NCBI RefSeq assembly: GCF_003752585.1
Contig: NZ_RKHR01000004.1
Location: 1,148,054 to 1,212,053 of the forward strand
Reading direction: 5' to 3'
Origin: Sinobacterium caligoides
Lineage (GTDB): Bacteria > Pseudomonadota > Gammaproteobacteria > Pseudomonadales > Sinobacteriaceae
DNA length: 64,000 nucleotides
In this document: piece after piece, positions 51,001 through 60,242 of the stretch
Numbering within the stretch: the stretch's first letter is position 1
Layout: every line of letters begins with the position of its first letter
Notes under the pieces: generated by a model
Seen by the model: the letters and a program-made list of their open reading frames with translations, nothing else
What the model was told of the DNA's origin: nothing
Databases searched by the model: none
Program-made: the position numbers and the translations under genes

Positions 51001-51153
51001 GACCATCGAGATATTGATATCGTTGATCTTACGACTGGGAAAAAACTCCTTATCCAGGCTTTGTAACGTACTCAAGCCGGCGACGACAATCAGTACCATC
51101 ATTAAGTTTGCGGCAATACTATTACGGATAAACCATTCCGTTAGGCGAGCCAT
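48058..51153 (-). CDS. RND efflux permease, HAE1-like
   Basis: Inner-membrane proton-driven pump of about 1031 residues with 12 helices and two large periplasmic loops. TM4 carries the proton-relay pair in LGIVVDDAIIVGESIYAA (about 390); TM10 has GIIACAGVVVNDNLVLIDRVN (about 935). The family (AcrB/MexB-like, more distant group) exports drugs, lipids or metals; the substrate cannot be told. The start MARLTEWFIRNS is chosen over Met seven codons upstream. The adaptor gene lies 60 bp upstream in the same operon; no outer-membrane TolC-type channel is in the window. Confidence 0.92.
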   Translation of the reverse strand: MARLTEWFIRNSIAANLMMVLIVVAGLSTLQSLDKEFFPSRKINDINISMVYPGASPKEVEQQLGKRIEEAIHDLSGVDKIRTVCREGMATITVEALPGYDGQALLSDVKSRVDAIVSFPVEAEKPQINIIQWKTRMISLALSGDIGEANLKELGVQLRDELSELANVSLVELRKPRDYEMLIEVSEADLRRYGLRFEQIAEAIRGSSLNLPAGKLKTVDGDIQLQTRGQGYSAADFEAVVVRSSSDGTVLRVGDVAQVRADFADSDSLTRFDGKPSLSLEIYSTSSPNVLKTSASVYAFVEAAQDRLPEGAELVVWRDMSVAFKGRVHTLVTNGLGGLALVYIVLLLFLRPLLAFWVAAGIGVAFLGAFWLLPATGASINMVSLFAFLMILGIVVDDAIIVGESIYAAQSRGQPGMLGAIAGTRAVITPVWFAVISTMIFFLPFFFLPGDSPEPREIPKVVLLALAFSLLESMFILPAHLAHMKPEKAARSRFGQWLGRLRQRCARGMEHFATALYRPFLALTMRWKGLTLSCFLVVFMMTVAVLSGGWLKTSFFPRVPVDYIIASVELADGTAFANSEKIMRQLEEAAYRLKQAYSSEEGELVRHIESVAYGSSVKVVVGLAADDGRNIATEDLVAEWKRYIGTISRAKDYNIRFTFKDLGKPIEMQIAARTMTSLAAVSEALQAELGKYEGVYNVRTTLEDAKPEIVLSLRPRAESLGLTLNDIARQVRRGFYGEEVQRIPLSHEDAKVMLRYPRALQDSEDYLRDMRIRTRQGIEVPFEEVAQIDYQPSYKTIERVDRKRSVTVTAELQHGFASAGEIIAAIEGDKLAEWKRLYPDVSFSLEGEQAEQAEFVGATMKLMALSMLVIYGLMSVVFKSYWQPVVVLSAVPFGFMGAIIGHLLMGIDISMFSLMGIIACAGVVVNDNLVLIDRVNALHQQGKPLAESIAEGAVDRFRAIVLTSVTTFIGLLPIMTETSSQAQFLIPMVVSLAFGVLFASTVTLLFVPCLLLAGERLALLLRGWRQRWRLA

Positions 51154-51213
51154 CAGCGGCACCTCCGCAAGCATACGCAGCTACTCGGAAGAACAGCCTC
51201 GATACACTGTGTC

Positions 51214-52398
51214 TTACTCATCGCCAGCCTCCTGCATCGGCTGCGGTAAGACCTCGAGACCTTCGACATAGAAATCCAGTGCAGACACCAACACCCGCAC
51301 CGCCCCCTCAACGGTCGCACGCACCGCCACCTGTTGACGGGTCGCCTGCAATAACTCGACCGTCAACGCCTGTAAACGATTATCGTCATCGACTAGCCAT
51401 AGCTTATTACCCGGCTGCAGCGCTCGACGCGGCAGCAGCAACACGTTATCCAGCTCTCGCCCCTCGATCGAGGCTTGGACAAACTGCCCCACCATCAACG
51501 GCGGCCGGCGTGTGGCCAGATCACGAGCGAAGGGGTTGGCAACCTCCGCTACCGCATAGACGACGCGGTTTTGCACATCGATACTGGCATCGGTGCGACG
51601 AACCTCTGCCCTCCATTGCCACTGCCGAGCCGCGAACTGTGCCGACAGCGTCACCGCCAACGGTGCTGGCTGCTGCCCGATCGACTCTCCCTGATAATGT
51701 AACGGCAGGTCCAACAGCGCCACCTGCCGGTCAGTCAGTGGCAGCTTCACCTCCACCCTATCGGTGGCGTATATCCTCGCCACAGGCGTGCCCGGTGCGA
51801 CATACTGCCCAAGATTGACAAGAGTCTGCTGAATTCTCCCGGCAAAGGGCGTGCTGATGATCGTCCGCGCTAACGCCAACTCGGCCTGCTGCTGCTCAGA
51901 CTTCGCTGCCTCGAGCCTCGCCTCGGCGGCGCGCAACTGAGGCTCCTTAAGAAACAGTGCGTTAGCCTCCGCATTGCCTAAGTCCCGCCACTCTCTCTTC
52001 GCCTGCAACACCATCCCCTTGGTTGTCGCCAGCGCCTCCTGCGCCTCAAAAACCTTGGCGCGCGCCTTCACCAGTGCAAAACGATAATCGGCCTGTTCAA
52101 TCATCAACAGCTGCTGGCCGACGGGGAAAAACGCCCCATCGAGAAAGTCGGCATCGACCTCAACAACCTTGCCACCAACCTGAGCAACCAGATCAATCTG
52201 GCGATGCGGACGAATGCTGCCCTGGCTCTCCACCTGCAGCTGTACTGTCTGTGGCGTGGCAACAAAAGTCTGTACCACAGGGGGCGGACTCACCAGCACC
52301 TGCTGTGGCGTAGGTGTTGGTCGGCCGAACATCAAGCCGTAGACGGCGGCGGCACCCAACAATAGGGTCAGCGACGGCAATACAATTTTTTTATTCAT
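51214..52398 (-). CDS. RND efflux periplasmic adaptor (membrane fusion protein)
   Basis: A 394-residue periplasmic adaptor anchored by an N-terminal helix (MNKKIVLPSLTLLLGAAAVY). Order: lipoyl half (VESQGSIRPHRQIDLVAQ, about 55-72), alpha-hairpin (about 100-175), second lipoyl half with IISTPFAGRIQQTLVNLGQY (about 180-199), then beta-barrel and membrane-proximal domains. It docks the adjacent permease to an outer-membrane channel. The ATG giving MNKK is preferred to the upstream one. Confidence 0.9.
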   Translation of the reverse strand: MNKKIVLPSLTLLLGAAAVYGLMFGRPTPTPQQVLVSPPPVVQTFVATPQTVQLQVESQGSIRPHRQIDLVAQVGGKVVEVDADFLDGAFFPVGQQLLMIEQADYRFALVKARAKVFEAQEALATTKGMVLQAKREWRDLGNAEANALFLKEPQLRAAEARLEAAKSEQQQAELALARTIISTPFAGRIQQTLVNLGQYVAPGTPVARIYATDRVEVKLPLTDRQVALLDLPLHYQGESIGQQPAPLAVTLSAQFAARQWQWRAEVRRTDASIDVQNRVVYAVAEVANPFARDLATRRPPLMVGQFVQASIEGRELDNVLLLPRRALQPGNKLWLVDDDNRLQALTVELLQATRQQVAVRATVEGAVRVLVSALDFYVEGLEVLPQPMQEAGDE

Positions 52399-52583
52399 CT
52401 GTGCAGCATCCAAACTTCGTTATCCACCCACCTCTGACGAGTTCCTGCGGGTGCTTTATCCCACTATCTTACTATGGAATAGTGTTCTCAACAGCCCCCG
52501 ACAACGGTTTGTTGATCCCGCCCTAGGGGCACCCCTCGCGCGGCCGTGACAATTACTGCATAATGCCAAACCTTAAGCGGAAC

Positions 52584-52624
52584 CGGCCCCACGGAGCTTA
52601 CTGTTAATCGCTTCACCGGGGCCG
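52584..52624 (+). other. Long-loop hairpin in the tex leader
   Basis: CGGCCCC (52584-52590) and GGGGCCG (52618-52624) pair perfectly across 27 nt, about 50 bp before the tex ATG. There is no T-run. Possible leader structure; the rest of 52399-52673 shows no other clear signal. Confidence 0.3.
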
Positions 52625-52673
52625 CAGCAGCAACCCCGCCATCCTTATCATCGTCAGTCATAAAGCGTTAATT

Positions 52674-55010
52674 ATGAAGAATATTGTTCAACAGATTGCC
52701 AGCGAACTCAACATCCAACAGCAGCAGGTCAGCGCCGCTATCGATCTGCTCGACGAGGGCGCCACCGTGCCCTTCATCTCCCGCTATCGCAAAGAGGTCA
52801 CCGGCGGCCTCGACGACAGCCAGATGCGCTCGCTAGAAGATAGGCTGCGCTACCTACGCGAGCTAGAGGAACGTCGCACCAGCATCATCGCCAGCATCGA
52901 AGAGCAAGGCAAGATGACCGCACAATTGCAAAATGCCATCGATAATGCCGACACCAAGAACCGGCTCGAGGATCTTTACCTCCCCTACAAGAAAAAGCGT
53001 CGCACCAAGGGCCAGATCGCCATCGAGGCCGGCCTGCTGCCGCTGGCAGAGAGTCTCTATGACGACCCGAACCAGTCACCCGAGCTGCTGGCGATGGACT
53101 ACCTCGACGCCGACAAAGGCGTCGCCGATATCAAGGCCGCCCTCGATGGCGCCAAGTACATTTTGATGGAGCGTTTCGCCGAAGATGCCGATTTACTGGC
53201 CAAATTGCGCGACTTCCTCTATCAGGAGGCCAACATCAGCGCACGCCTAATCGCCGGCAAAGAACAGGAAGGCGCCAAGTTTAGCGACTACTTCGAACAC
53301 GACGAGCCGCTAAAGAGCGCGCCATCACACCGTGCTCTCGCACTGTTCCGCGCCCGCAACGAAGGCATCGTTTCCCTCGCCCTTGTCGTCGGTGACCCGG
53401 ACGACAAAACCGCCGCACACCCCTGCGAGGCGATCGTCAGCGGCCACCACCGCATTGAAGATCAGGGCCGCGCCGCCGACCGCTGGCTGCGTGAAGTGGT
53501 CAAGTGGACCTGGCGCATTAAGTTGCTCACCCACCTAGAGACCGACCTGATGGGGCAGCTGCGCGAGCGGGCCGAGGTCGACGCCATCGGCGTCTTCGCC
53601 TCCAACCTAAAAGATCTGCTACTCGCCGCTCCGGCGGGACAAAAAGCCACCATCGGCCTCGACCCCGGCATGCGTACCGGCGTCAAAGTTGCCGTCGTCG
53701 ATGCCCAGGGCAAGGTACTGGACCACTGCGCCATCTATCCCACGCCGCCGCGTAACGACATCATCAACTCGGCCAAGGTGATCGTCGAGCTGGCGAAACG
53801 TCACAACGCCGAGCTCGTCGCCATCGGCAACGGTACCGCCTCCCGCGAGACCGAGAAATTTATCAAGGATATCATCAAGGCCAAGCCTGAGCTGGGGCTG
53901 AAAAGCGTCGTCGTCAACGAGGCCGGCGCCTCCATCTATTCCGCCTCAGAATACGCCTCACAAGAGTACCCCGAGCTCGATGTCACCATTCGTGGCGCCG
54001 TCTCTATTGCCCACCGTTTACAGGACCCGTTAGCAGAGCTGGTGAAGATAGACCCCAAGTCGATCGGTGTGGGCCAATACCAACACGATGTCAGCCAAGT
54101 CGCCCTAGCTCGTCAACTCGACAGCGTCGTCGAGGACTGCGTTAACGCCGTCGGCGTCGACGTCAACACCGCCTCTAGCGCGCTGCTAGTCAGGGTCTCA
54201 GGCCTCAACAAGACCCTCGCCAGCAATATTGTTGCCTTCCGCGATAGTCACGGCGCTTTTAAGAGCCGCAAGCAGCTCAAAGAGGTCCCTCGCTTCGGCG
54301 CCAAGACCTTCGAGCAAGCCGCAGGCTTCCTGCGTATTGTCGGTGGCGACAACCCCCTCGACAGCTCGGCGGTACACCCCGAGTCCTACAGCGTGGTAGA
54401 AAAGATTGTCACCCGCAGCGAGCGCAAGATCGAGTTGCTACTCGGTGATAGCCGCTTATTACGCTCGCTCAACCCGAGTGACTTCACCAGCGACAGTATC
54501 GGTGTCCCCACCGTCACCGATATCATCCACGAGCTCGACAAACCCGGCCGCGACCCACGCCCCGAGTTCAAGACTGCCAGCTTTAAAGAGGGTGTCGAGA
54601 AAATCAGCGATCTCAAAGAAGACATGATTCTCGAGGGCACCGTCACCAACGTCACCAACTTTGGTGCCTTTGTCGACGTCGGCGTGCATCAAGACGGCCT
54701 GGTACATATCTCGGCCCTCTCTAACAGCTATGTCAGCGATCCCCGCGAAGTCGTCAAGGCCGGCGACATCGTCAAGGTCAAGGTGATGGAGGTCGACGCA
54801 CCACGACAACGGATCGGCCTCTCGATGCGACTCACCGACAGTGCCAGCGAAGCAGCGGAGAACAAGCGCGGTGGCGGTGAGCGACGCGGCGGGAAAAACA
54901 GCGGTAAACGCGGCAATGCCGCCCCCCAGAAGCGGAGTTTCGGCAACGACAAGCCTGCTAAGCAGGGCACCATGGCCGACCTGTTCAATAAGGCGATGCA
55001 GAAGAAGTAA
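52674..55010 (+). CDS. tex: RNA-binding protein Tex
   Basis: A 778-residue cytoplasmic Spt6-like protein implicated in transcription and toxin expression. Order: N-terminal helical domain (to about 320), YqgF/RuvC-like domain starting [18 protein letters not shown] (about 325-342), helix-hairpin-helix (about 495-560, [20 protein letters not shown]), and S1 RNA-binding domain (about 645-715, [20 protein letters not shown]), then a Gly/Arg/Lys-rich tail. The ATG has no clear Shine-Dalgarno. It is convergent with hemY through a shared terminator. Confidence 0.97.
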   Translation: MKNIVQQIASELNIQQQQVSAAIDLLDEGATVPFISRYRKEVTGGLDDSQMRSLEDRLRYLRELEERRTSIIASIEEQGKMTAQLQNAIDNADTKNRLEDLYLPYKKKRRTKGQIAIEAGLLPLAESLYDDPNQSPELLAMDYLDADKGVADIKAALDGAKYILMERFAEDADLLAKLRDFLYQEANISARLIAGKEQEGAKFSDYFEHDEPLKSAPSHRALALFRARNEGIVSLALVVGDPDDKTAAHPCEAIVSGHHRIEDQGRAADRWLREVVKWTWRIKLLTHLETDLMGQLRERAEVDAIGVFASNLKDLLLAAPAGQKATIGLDPGMRTGVKVAVVDAQGKVLDHCAIYPTPPRNDIINSAKVIVELAKRHNAELVAIGNGTASRETEKFIKDIIKAKPELGLKSVVVNEAGASIYSASEYASQEYPELDVTIRGAVSIAHRLQDPLAELVKIDPKSIGVGQYQHDVSQVALARQLDSVVEDCVNAVGVDVNTASSALLVRVSGLNKTLASNIVAFRDSHGAFKSRKQLKEVPRFGAKTFEQAAGFLRIVGGDNPLDSSAVHPESYSVVEKIVTRSERKIELLLGDSRLLRSLNPSDFTSDSIGVPTVTDIIHELDKPGRDPRPEFKTASFKEGVEKISDLKEDMILEGTVTNVTNFGAFVDVGVHQDGLVHISALSNSYVSDPREVVKAGDIVKVKVMEVDAPRQRIGLSMRLTDSASEAAENKRGGGERRGGKNSGKRGNAAPQKRSFGNDKPAKQGTMADLFNKAMQKK

Positions 55011-55021
55011 ACTCGTGAGAC

Positions 55022-55061
55022 AAAAAAAGCCGCGACAGCTAAGCTGTGGCGGCTTTTTTTT
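55022..55061. terminator. Bidirectional terminator between tex and hemY
   Basis: AAAAAAAGCCGC (55022-55033) pairs with GCGGCTTTTTTT (55049-55060), with an inner ACAGC/GCTGT stem. Seven or more A and T residues flank it, so it can serve convergent tex and hemY. Confidence 0.87.
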
Positions 55062-55070
55062 GCCTACGCT

Positions 55071-56297
55071 CTAACGCAGCGATTTGCTCGGCAGCGGCAG
55101 CTCTAGCACACTCCCCTGCATGGCGAGACTCTGCAGGTAATAGTCACGACTCTTGTCGGACTCCCCAAGTGCCTCGCTCAGACGAGCCAACTCGACAAAG
55201 GCCGCCGAGGTACGCGCGAAACCGAGACTGCGCTGATAATACTCCCTCGCCTTGCCCCAGAGTTCTAGGCGCATGCAGAGCCGCGCCAGAGCCAATAACA
55301 AGGTGGCGTTATTATTACGCTCCTTCAACCAACCCTCAGCAACCATCAGCTGCTGTTTCAGATCCGTCGAGACCAACTGCCCATAGACCTCGAGCAGGCG
55401 GTCATCCCAGTACTTGCGTAAATGCCCCTGGATCAGCTTAACCGCCCGTTGATCCAGCTTCGCCGACGCCAGCAGAGTGGCATAGCGATAGACCAAATCA
55501 TTATCATGCTGCCATTTACGCGGCACCTTTTCCCACACCTCCGTCAGCGCCTGTTCGGCCTCCTCCTTGTTTGACGCCGCCACTAACAGCTCTTGATAAG
55601 CCAGTACCAACAACTCCTTATAGCGCTCATCAGAGAAGGCCGCGCTACGCTTAATCTCAGGCAACAACTTTTCAATATGACGATAATCCTTCAAGCCGAG
55701 ATAGATCTTCACCAGTAGGCGCAGCACGTAGGGATGCTGTTTACCGAGACTCTTGCGCAGCCGCAAGATCGTCGCCAACGCCTGCTCGTAGCGACCGGTG
55801 CCCAGCTGCATCTCAGCCTGAGTGATGTCGATGGCGACATAGGCATTAGGTGCCTCCTGGTGCGCCATCTGCAGGTATTTCTCAATCCCCTTATCATCGT
55901 CCAAGTGATGGCTCGCGCGAGCGCAAACCAGGTAGTGAATCAAGCTATTTTCGCTGCGTCGAGCGGAGCGCTCTAAGGCCTTGCGCGACTTCTCCCAGTG
56001 TCCCTCGGCGAAGGCGATTAGGCCCCGGTTAAACAACCCGTTAGCGTTGCGCCCGCCAAAGCGACTAAACCAACGCCGAGTCGCGAAAGGCAGCCTCAGG
56101 CTACGGCCAACCAACCAAACAACGGCTAATATTGTCACCAGAGCGAGAAGCTGTAGAAAACCCGCCACCCACAGCGTCATCTCAAACGTCGTCTTCCCGA
56201 CCGCAATCAACACATAGCCCGGGTAGTTGTGAATCCCCCAGGCGATGGCGAAGGCGGCCAATAGGGCAATCAACACCGCGATCAACAGAGCTCTCAT
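55071..56297 (-). CDS. hemY: HemY-type tetratricopeptide membrane protein
   Basis: A 408-residue inner-membrane protein. Two N-terminal helices (about 3-22 and 42-65) are followed by TPR-like helical repeats (about 85-395). The family occurs in hem operons of gammaproteobacteria; it is not protoporphyrinogen oxidase despite sharing a name with the Bacillus gene, and its role in heme or envelope metabolism is unsettled. Its ATG overlaps the hemX stop by 4 bp (ATGA). Confidence 0.92.
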   Translation of the reverse strand: MRALLIAVLIALLAAFAIAWGIHNYPGYVLIAVGKTTFEMTLWVAGFLQLLALVTILAVVWLVGRSLRLPFATRRWFSRFGGRNANGLFNRGLIAFAEGHWEKSRKALERSARRSENSLIHYLVCARASHHLDDDKGIEKYLQMAHQEAPNAYVAIDITQAEMQLGTGRYEQALATILRLRKSLGKQHPYVLRLLVKIYLGLKDYRHIEKLLPEIKRSAAFSDERYKELLVLAYQELLVAASNKEEAEQALTEVWEKVPRKWQHDNDLVYRYATLLASAKLDQRAVKLIQGHLRKYWDDRLLEVYGQLVSTDLKQQLMVAEGWLKERNNNATLLLALARLCMRLELWGKAREYYQRSLGFARTSAAFVELARLSEALGESDKSRDYYLQSLAMQGSVLELPLPSKSLR

Positions 56298-57538
56298 TGA
56301 GCCTCTCCTTTCGGCACAGACGGTACATCAGCTGCCGGATCTTGCTTGTTTTCAACCGTCGCAGGCAACTCAGCCTTATCTTTCTTTAAGCCATGTTCCA
56401 ATTCGATATAGTCTGCGACTGCGCGCTGCGAACGGCTGATATCCGGCAGCTCTGGCGCGATATCCAAGCCCTTGAGCTTCGCCAGCGCCGCTAAAATAGC
56501 CGTTGTCTTGGCGTCATGCTCAAGGTAGTTGCGTTCGATGTGCCAACTCAGCCGTTCGATGCTGTGACTAAAAATCTGTTGCTGGCCCAATAGCAGCGAG
56601 GATTTGGCCTGCTCGACTAACAACAGCAGGCGCTGTCGCAACAGAATCGCGTCAGCCTCTGAAGGCAGCGGCTTAATCTCGATGTCTCGACTGCGTACCT
56701 GCACCAACGAAAAGAGTTTGTCGAAGGCGTTAGAGAAGCGCAGCTTCAGCGTTGCCCACCAGCTCTTCTCAACGGTATCGACAACTTCAGGCTCGGAGAT
56801 CTCTTTGAAGCGTGGGTCAGCATACAGACGCAGGCCACCAATCTGTTCACTCATCGCCACCAGATCTTGGAAACTTCCCTCAAGATCAAAACGCGGCATC
56901 GCCTGTAGGCTAGCGATATCGCGGCGAAAGCTCTGTCGTACGCTATACAGCCCGGCATCATTGAGTTGATACAAGATCTTGTCACCCGCCTGCAGCATCG
57001 CCATCGCGCCTGGGACATCGCGCCCCATGTGCAGGCGCTGGTTCGCCAAACGAGCGAGGTATTCTACCTCCGCCATCTTCCAATCACGTGGGTCGGTGGT
57101 CGATACCTCACGCAGACGGCGCCCTTGGCTCTGCAGCTGCTCATCAAAACGATCCAACCGCGTCATATTATCGCGACTGGCCTGCGCCTCCGCCGCCGCC
57201 TGTTGCTGTAAGCGCTGTGACAGTACATCGGCACGGTTAAAGGCAGACTGCAACTGCTCATCCATACCGGTCAAACGCTGCTCCAGTAACTGCTGCTGAT
57301 CGGCACTCTGCATGACCACATAACCGCTGCCCACTAGTGCACAGACAGCCAACAGCAACGCCACGAACGGCAAGACACGAGAGGGCTTCGCCGCCTTTTG
57401 CTTACTCGCTAGCGGCTGCGATTTATTAGGCTTAAAGTTAGGCTTCTTCGCCTTGTCGCTGACGGCGGCCTGCTGGCCTTTATCAACATCTGGCGCCGCC
57501 TCTTGGCTTTGCTTCGGTGTATCGTTCGCATCACTCAC
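56294..57538 (-). CDS. hemX: HemX family membrane protein
   Basis: A 414-residue protein with a disordered cytoplasmic start (about 1-50, rich in Lys, Gln, Pro), one transmembrane helix (about 55-75), a coiled coil (about 80-145) and a helical periplasmic domain. The core MAEVEYLARLANQRLHMGRD is the HemX signature. Older annotation as uroporphyrinogen III methylase is not supported: no methylase motifs are seen. The start is GTG, the only in-frame option near the family start. It lies between hemD and hemY. Confidence 0.9.
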   Translation of the reverse strand: MSDANDTPKQSQEAAPDVDKGQQAAVSDKAKKPNFKPNKSQPLASKQKAAKPSRVLPFVALLLAVCALVGSGYVVMQSADQQQLLEQRLTGMDEQLQSAFNRADVLSQRLQQQAAAEAQASRDNMTRLDRFDEQLQSQGRRLREVSTTDPRDWKMAEVEYLARLANQRLHMGRDVPGAMAMLQAGDKILYQLNDAGLYSVRQSFRRDIASLQAMPRFDLEGSFQDLVAMSEQIGGLRLYADPRFKEISEPEVVDTVEKSWWATLKLRFSNAFDKLFSLVQVRSRDIEIKPLPSEADAILLRQRLLLLVEQAKSSLLLGQQQIFSHSIERLSWHIERNYLEHDAKTTAILAALAKLKGLDIAPELPDISRSQRAVADYIELEHGLKKDKAELPATVENKQDPAADVPSVPKGEAQ

Positions 57539-57610
57539 TCACATACTCCCACTTTTCCATCAGACCACCCGCCATCAATACTGGGCAGTGAATAATCACA
57601 ATGTTAGTCT

Positions 57611-58363
57611 TTAAAATCTTTGTTGTAACGTTTTCAACACCGCATCGGCACTGGCATTTTCCGCTATTAGTACATCGCGAAAACCCGCCTCACGGGCCAG
57701 TGCAGCCACCCTCTCACCCGGCACCACCAGCGGCAACGTCAATAAGAAGGCGCGTTTCGAAACGGCCAGATGCAATAGATTGGCCAGCGTCTCACCACTC
57801 AACGCCACCGCCGCCGCCAGTTGCGTGGTCAGTAGCGATTGTAACTGCGCGCCGTTTTCATCAGCGCAACGGCGCTGATAGACCTCGGCATAATCCACTT
57901 CGGCACCGCGCTGACGCAGCTGTTCAGCAAGGTGCTCTCGACCGCCACAACCGCGAAAGATCAACACCTTCTGGCCGCTCATCTGTTGTAATTCTTCGTT
58001 GTTGAGTAGCGCTTCACTGTTGCTAGCGGTAGCGCTCGAAGCCGTGTCGATATCGAAGGCTGCCAGCGCTAGCGCCGTAGCACGACCGATGGCATGCCAG
58101 TGAATGCGCACGGGCCACTGCGGCCAGTATTGATCCACCAACGCCATCCCATAGCGAACCGCATTCGTGCTGATAAAGATCACCTGCTGATAATTGTCCA
58201 GCGCCAACACCGCATTAGTCGCGGGCCGCAACAAGCGAGCGTCCGTGATCGGTTCGATTGCAAGCGTGGGGACAGCTTCCACGCTAAAACCATTCCCCAC
58301 CAACGCCTTTTCTAAGCCGTCGCTCTGGCCGCTGGGGCGTGTGATCAGAATACGCGCAGTCAT
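57611..58363 (-). CDS. hemD: Uroporphyrinogen-III synthase
   Basis: Cyclises hydroxymethylbilane with inversion of ring D. The 250 residues form two similar lobes; conservation is always low, but ILITRPSGQSDGLEKALV (4-21), FISTNAVRYGM (about 67-77), ALSGETLANLLHLA and the final REAGFRDVLIAENASADAVL (about 224-243) fit. The ATG at 58363 is preferred to GTG just before it. It directly follows hemC (gap of 3 bp). Confidence 0.93.
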   Translation of the reverse strand: MTARILITRPSGQSDGLEKALVGNGFSVEAVPTLAIEPITDARLLRPATNAVLALDNYQQVIFISTNAVRYGMALVDQYWPQWPVRIHWHAIGRATALALAAFDIDTASSATASNSEALLNNEELQQMSGQKVLIFRGCGGREHLAEQLRQRGAEVDYAEVYQRRCADENGAQLQSLLTTQLAAAVALSGETLANLLHLAVSKRAFLLTLPLVVPGERVAALAREAGFRDVLIAENASADAVLKTLQQRF

Positions 58364-58366
58364 CAC

Positions 58367-59302
58367 TTAATGGTCGTCGTGAACAGCTTGCAGAATATCA
58401 CCGGCACCACGCGCTAATAGCGCCTCCGCTAGGGCGATACCTAGGGCCTCGGGATCTTTACCGCGCAACTCTTCATAGAGGTATTGCTCACCATCGGGCG
58501 AACCCACTAGGCCACGCATCCACAACTGCTCAGTATCAGCCTCATCGGCAATGGCGTAGCAGGCAATAGGCACCTGACAACCGCCGTGTAGATGCTTATT
58601 CATCGCCCGCTCCGCCATCACGCAGGCAGCCGTGTAATCGTGCTGCAAAGGCGCCAATAAGGCCAAGGTCTCCGCATCGTCGAGGCGTGCCTCGACGCCC
58701 ACCGCGCCCTGGCCACCCGCCGGCAAGCTCAACTCTGCTGGTAACGATTGGCGGATGCGAGCCGCCATTTCAAGGCGCTTAAGGCCGGCGCTAGCAAGAA
58801 TAATCGCGTCATAATCACCCGCGTCAAGTTTGGCCAGTCGTGTGTTGACGTTGCCGCGCAAATCAATGATTTCCAGGTCGGGGCGCTGCCGACGTAGCTG
58901 GCACTGACGACGTAAGCTGGAGGTGCCAACGCGAGCCCCTTGTGGCAGCTCTGCAAAGCTAGCGTAGTGGTTCGAAACGAAGGCGTCGGTAGGATCCTCG
59001 CGCTCACAGATAACCGCCAGCCCCAGCCCTTCGGGGAACTCCATTGGCACATCTTTCATCGAGTGCACGGCAATATCGGCACGCCCCTCAAGCATGGCGA
59101 TCTCGAGCTCTTTAACAAATAAGCCCTTGCCACCGACCTTCGCCAGCGGCGTATCGAGGATTTTGTCGCCACGTGTGCTCATCGCCAATAATTCGACTTG
59201 CAGGGTCGGGTGAAGAGCCTCAAGCTCGGCCTTAATAAACTCGGCCTGCCACATCGCCAGAGGACTTTTGCGAGTGGCTATACGTAGGGTTTTTGTGCTC
59301 AT
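58367..59302 (-). CDS. hemC: Porphobilinogen deaminase (hydroxymethylbilane synthase)
   Basis: Polymerises four porphobilinogens on a dipyrromethane cofactor. In 311 residues [18 protein letters not shown] (7-24), the catalytic-Asp segment [11 protein letters not shown] (about 80-90), [11 protein letters not shown] (about 127-137), [14 protein letters not shown] and the cofactor Cys in HGGCQVPIA (about 241-249) are all present. It leads the hemC-hemD-hemX-hemY operon, with a possible promoter overlapping an inverted repeat in its leader. Confidence 0.97.
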   Translation of the reverse strand: MSTKTLRIATRKSPLAMWQAEFIKAELEALHPTLQVELLAMSTRGDKILDTPLAKVGGKGLFVKELEIAMLEGRADIAVHSMKDVPMEFPEGLGLAVICEREDPTDAFVSNHYASFAELPQGARVGTSSLRRQCQLRRQRPDLEIIDLRGNVNTRLAKLDAGDYDAIILASAGLKRLEMAARIRQSLPAELSLPAGGQGAVGVEARLDDAETLALLAPLQHDYTAACVMAERAMNKHLHGGCQVPIACYAIADEADTEQLWMRGLVGSPDGEQYLYEELRGKDPEALGIALAEALLARGAGDILQAVHDDH

Positions 59303-59365
59303 ATTTATCTACCGAGATAAGCTGCATGCTGCTGCAGGCGCATAGTAAAATTTTATTGGCCCGTA

Positions 59366-59423
59366 TGATAAGCCAGTCACCGACAAAAGTCGCCGTCTAC
59401 GCCGCACAACAAGCGGCTTATCA
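59366..59423. promoter_or_regulatory. 9+9 bp inverted repeat upstream of hemC
   Basis: TGATAAGCC (59366-59374) and GGCTTATCA (59415-59423) are perfect inverted repeats 40 nt apart, with smaller inner hairpins (CGAC/GTCG, CCGC/GCGG) between. On the minus strand a weak promoter TTATCA-18 nt-TACTAT uses the end of one arm as its -35 box. It could be an operator or a structured leader; it also lies downstream of algR. Confidence 0.4.
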
Positions 59424-59476
59424 GACACGCATCAACTTAGCAAAAGCCATTACCAACACTGACTTAACGATATAGC

Positions 59477-60208
59477 TCACAGTGTTTGTAGCAGTTTACG
59501 CAAGCTGGCAAGATGACGACGACTGACTTGCGGCCTGAGTTCGACGCCCCTCAGACGCAGCTGATACTGCCCCTGCTCACTGCGTTCAAGGGCATCGATA
59601 TGCGCCAGCGAAACTAGAGCGTTGCGATGAACGCGATGAAACAAATCGCCAAACTCCGCCTCCAGCTCTTTCAGGGAACCATCGATGAGCGCCTCGCCAT
59701 GCTCATAGCCCAGCGTCACATATTTTTGATCCGCCACGAAATAACAAATATCAGTCACTGCCACCAGCTCGACGCCATGTGCACGCTTAACACTGATATG
59801 ACGGCGACACTCCTCTTGCCCAAGACTGTTCAGCTGCGCCTTAGTCAGTTTACAGGCACGCGACAACACATCATGTAAACGCTCGAGCTTCACCGGCTTG
59901 AGCAGGTAAGCCGTCGCATTAAAGTCAAAAGCCTCGAGAGCGTGTTCGCCATAGGCGGTACAGAAGATCACTGCTGGCGGCGACGCCTGCTGGCTGAGGT
60001 GACGTGCAACAGTGAGACCACAGATACCCGGCATACGGATGTCCAGCAGTACAATGTCAGGGTTATGCCTTTCCACCTGCTCTATCGCTAGGCGACCATT
60101 CTCAGCTTCGGCACAAACAGTAAAGCCCTCGCATTTTTCCAGCAACCTGAGTAGCCGCAAACGTGCCAGCGGCTCATCGTCCACGACTAGAATAGATTTA
60201 TCTACCAT
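59477..60208 (-). CDS. algR: Response regulator AlgR, LytTR type
   Basis: A 243-residue response regulator. The receiver (1-120) has the acidic pair Asp10/Asp11 and the phospho-acceptor Asp56 in VLLDIRMPG, Thr in FCTAYGEHAL and Lys in YLLKPVKLERL. The C-terminal LytTR DNA-binding domain (about 140-240) includes CYFVADQKYVTLGYEHGEAL and FHRVHRNALVSLAHI. In Pseudomonas AlgR activates type IV pilus assembly and alginate genes; pilMNOPQ lies in this window, alginate genes do not. It is 34 bp downstream of algZ. Confidence 0.95.
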   Translation of the reverse strand: MVDKSILVVDDEPLARLRLLRLLEKCEGFTVCAEAENGRLAIEQVERHNPDIVLLDIRMPGICGLTVARHLSQQASPPAVIFCTAYGEHALEAFDFNATAYLLKPVKLERLHDVLSRACKLTKAQLNSLGQEECRRHISVKRAHGVELVAVTDICYFVADQKYVTLGYEHGEALIDGSLKELEAEFGDLFHRVHRNALVSLAHIDALERSEQGQYQLRLRGVELRPQVSRRHLASLRKLLQTL

Positions 60209-60242
60209 CTAAGCACTCTCTCCCACAAACAGCCTCACACCT

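Noticed and set aside
33819-55010. Genomic island or prophage inserted in the alg/hem block
   Set aside because: No integrase, transposase, tRNA flank, direct repeats or phage genes; contents are housekeeping genes with ordinary composition.
59293-59475. 60-codon plus-strand frame between hemC and algR
   Set aside because: Covers the inverted repeat and hemC promoter region; no ribosome site or family pattern.
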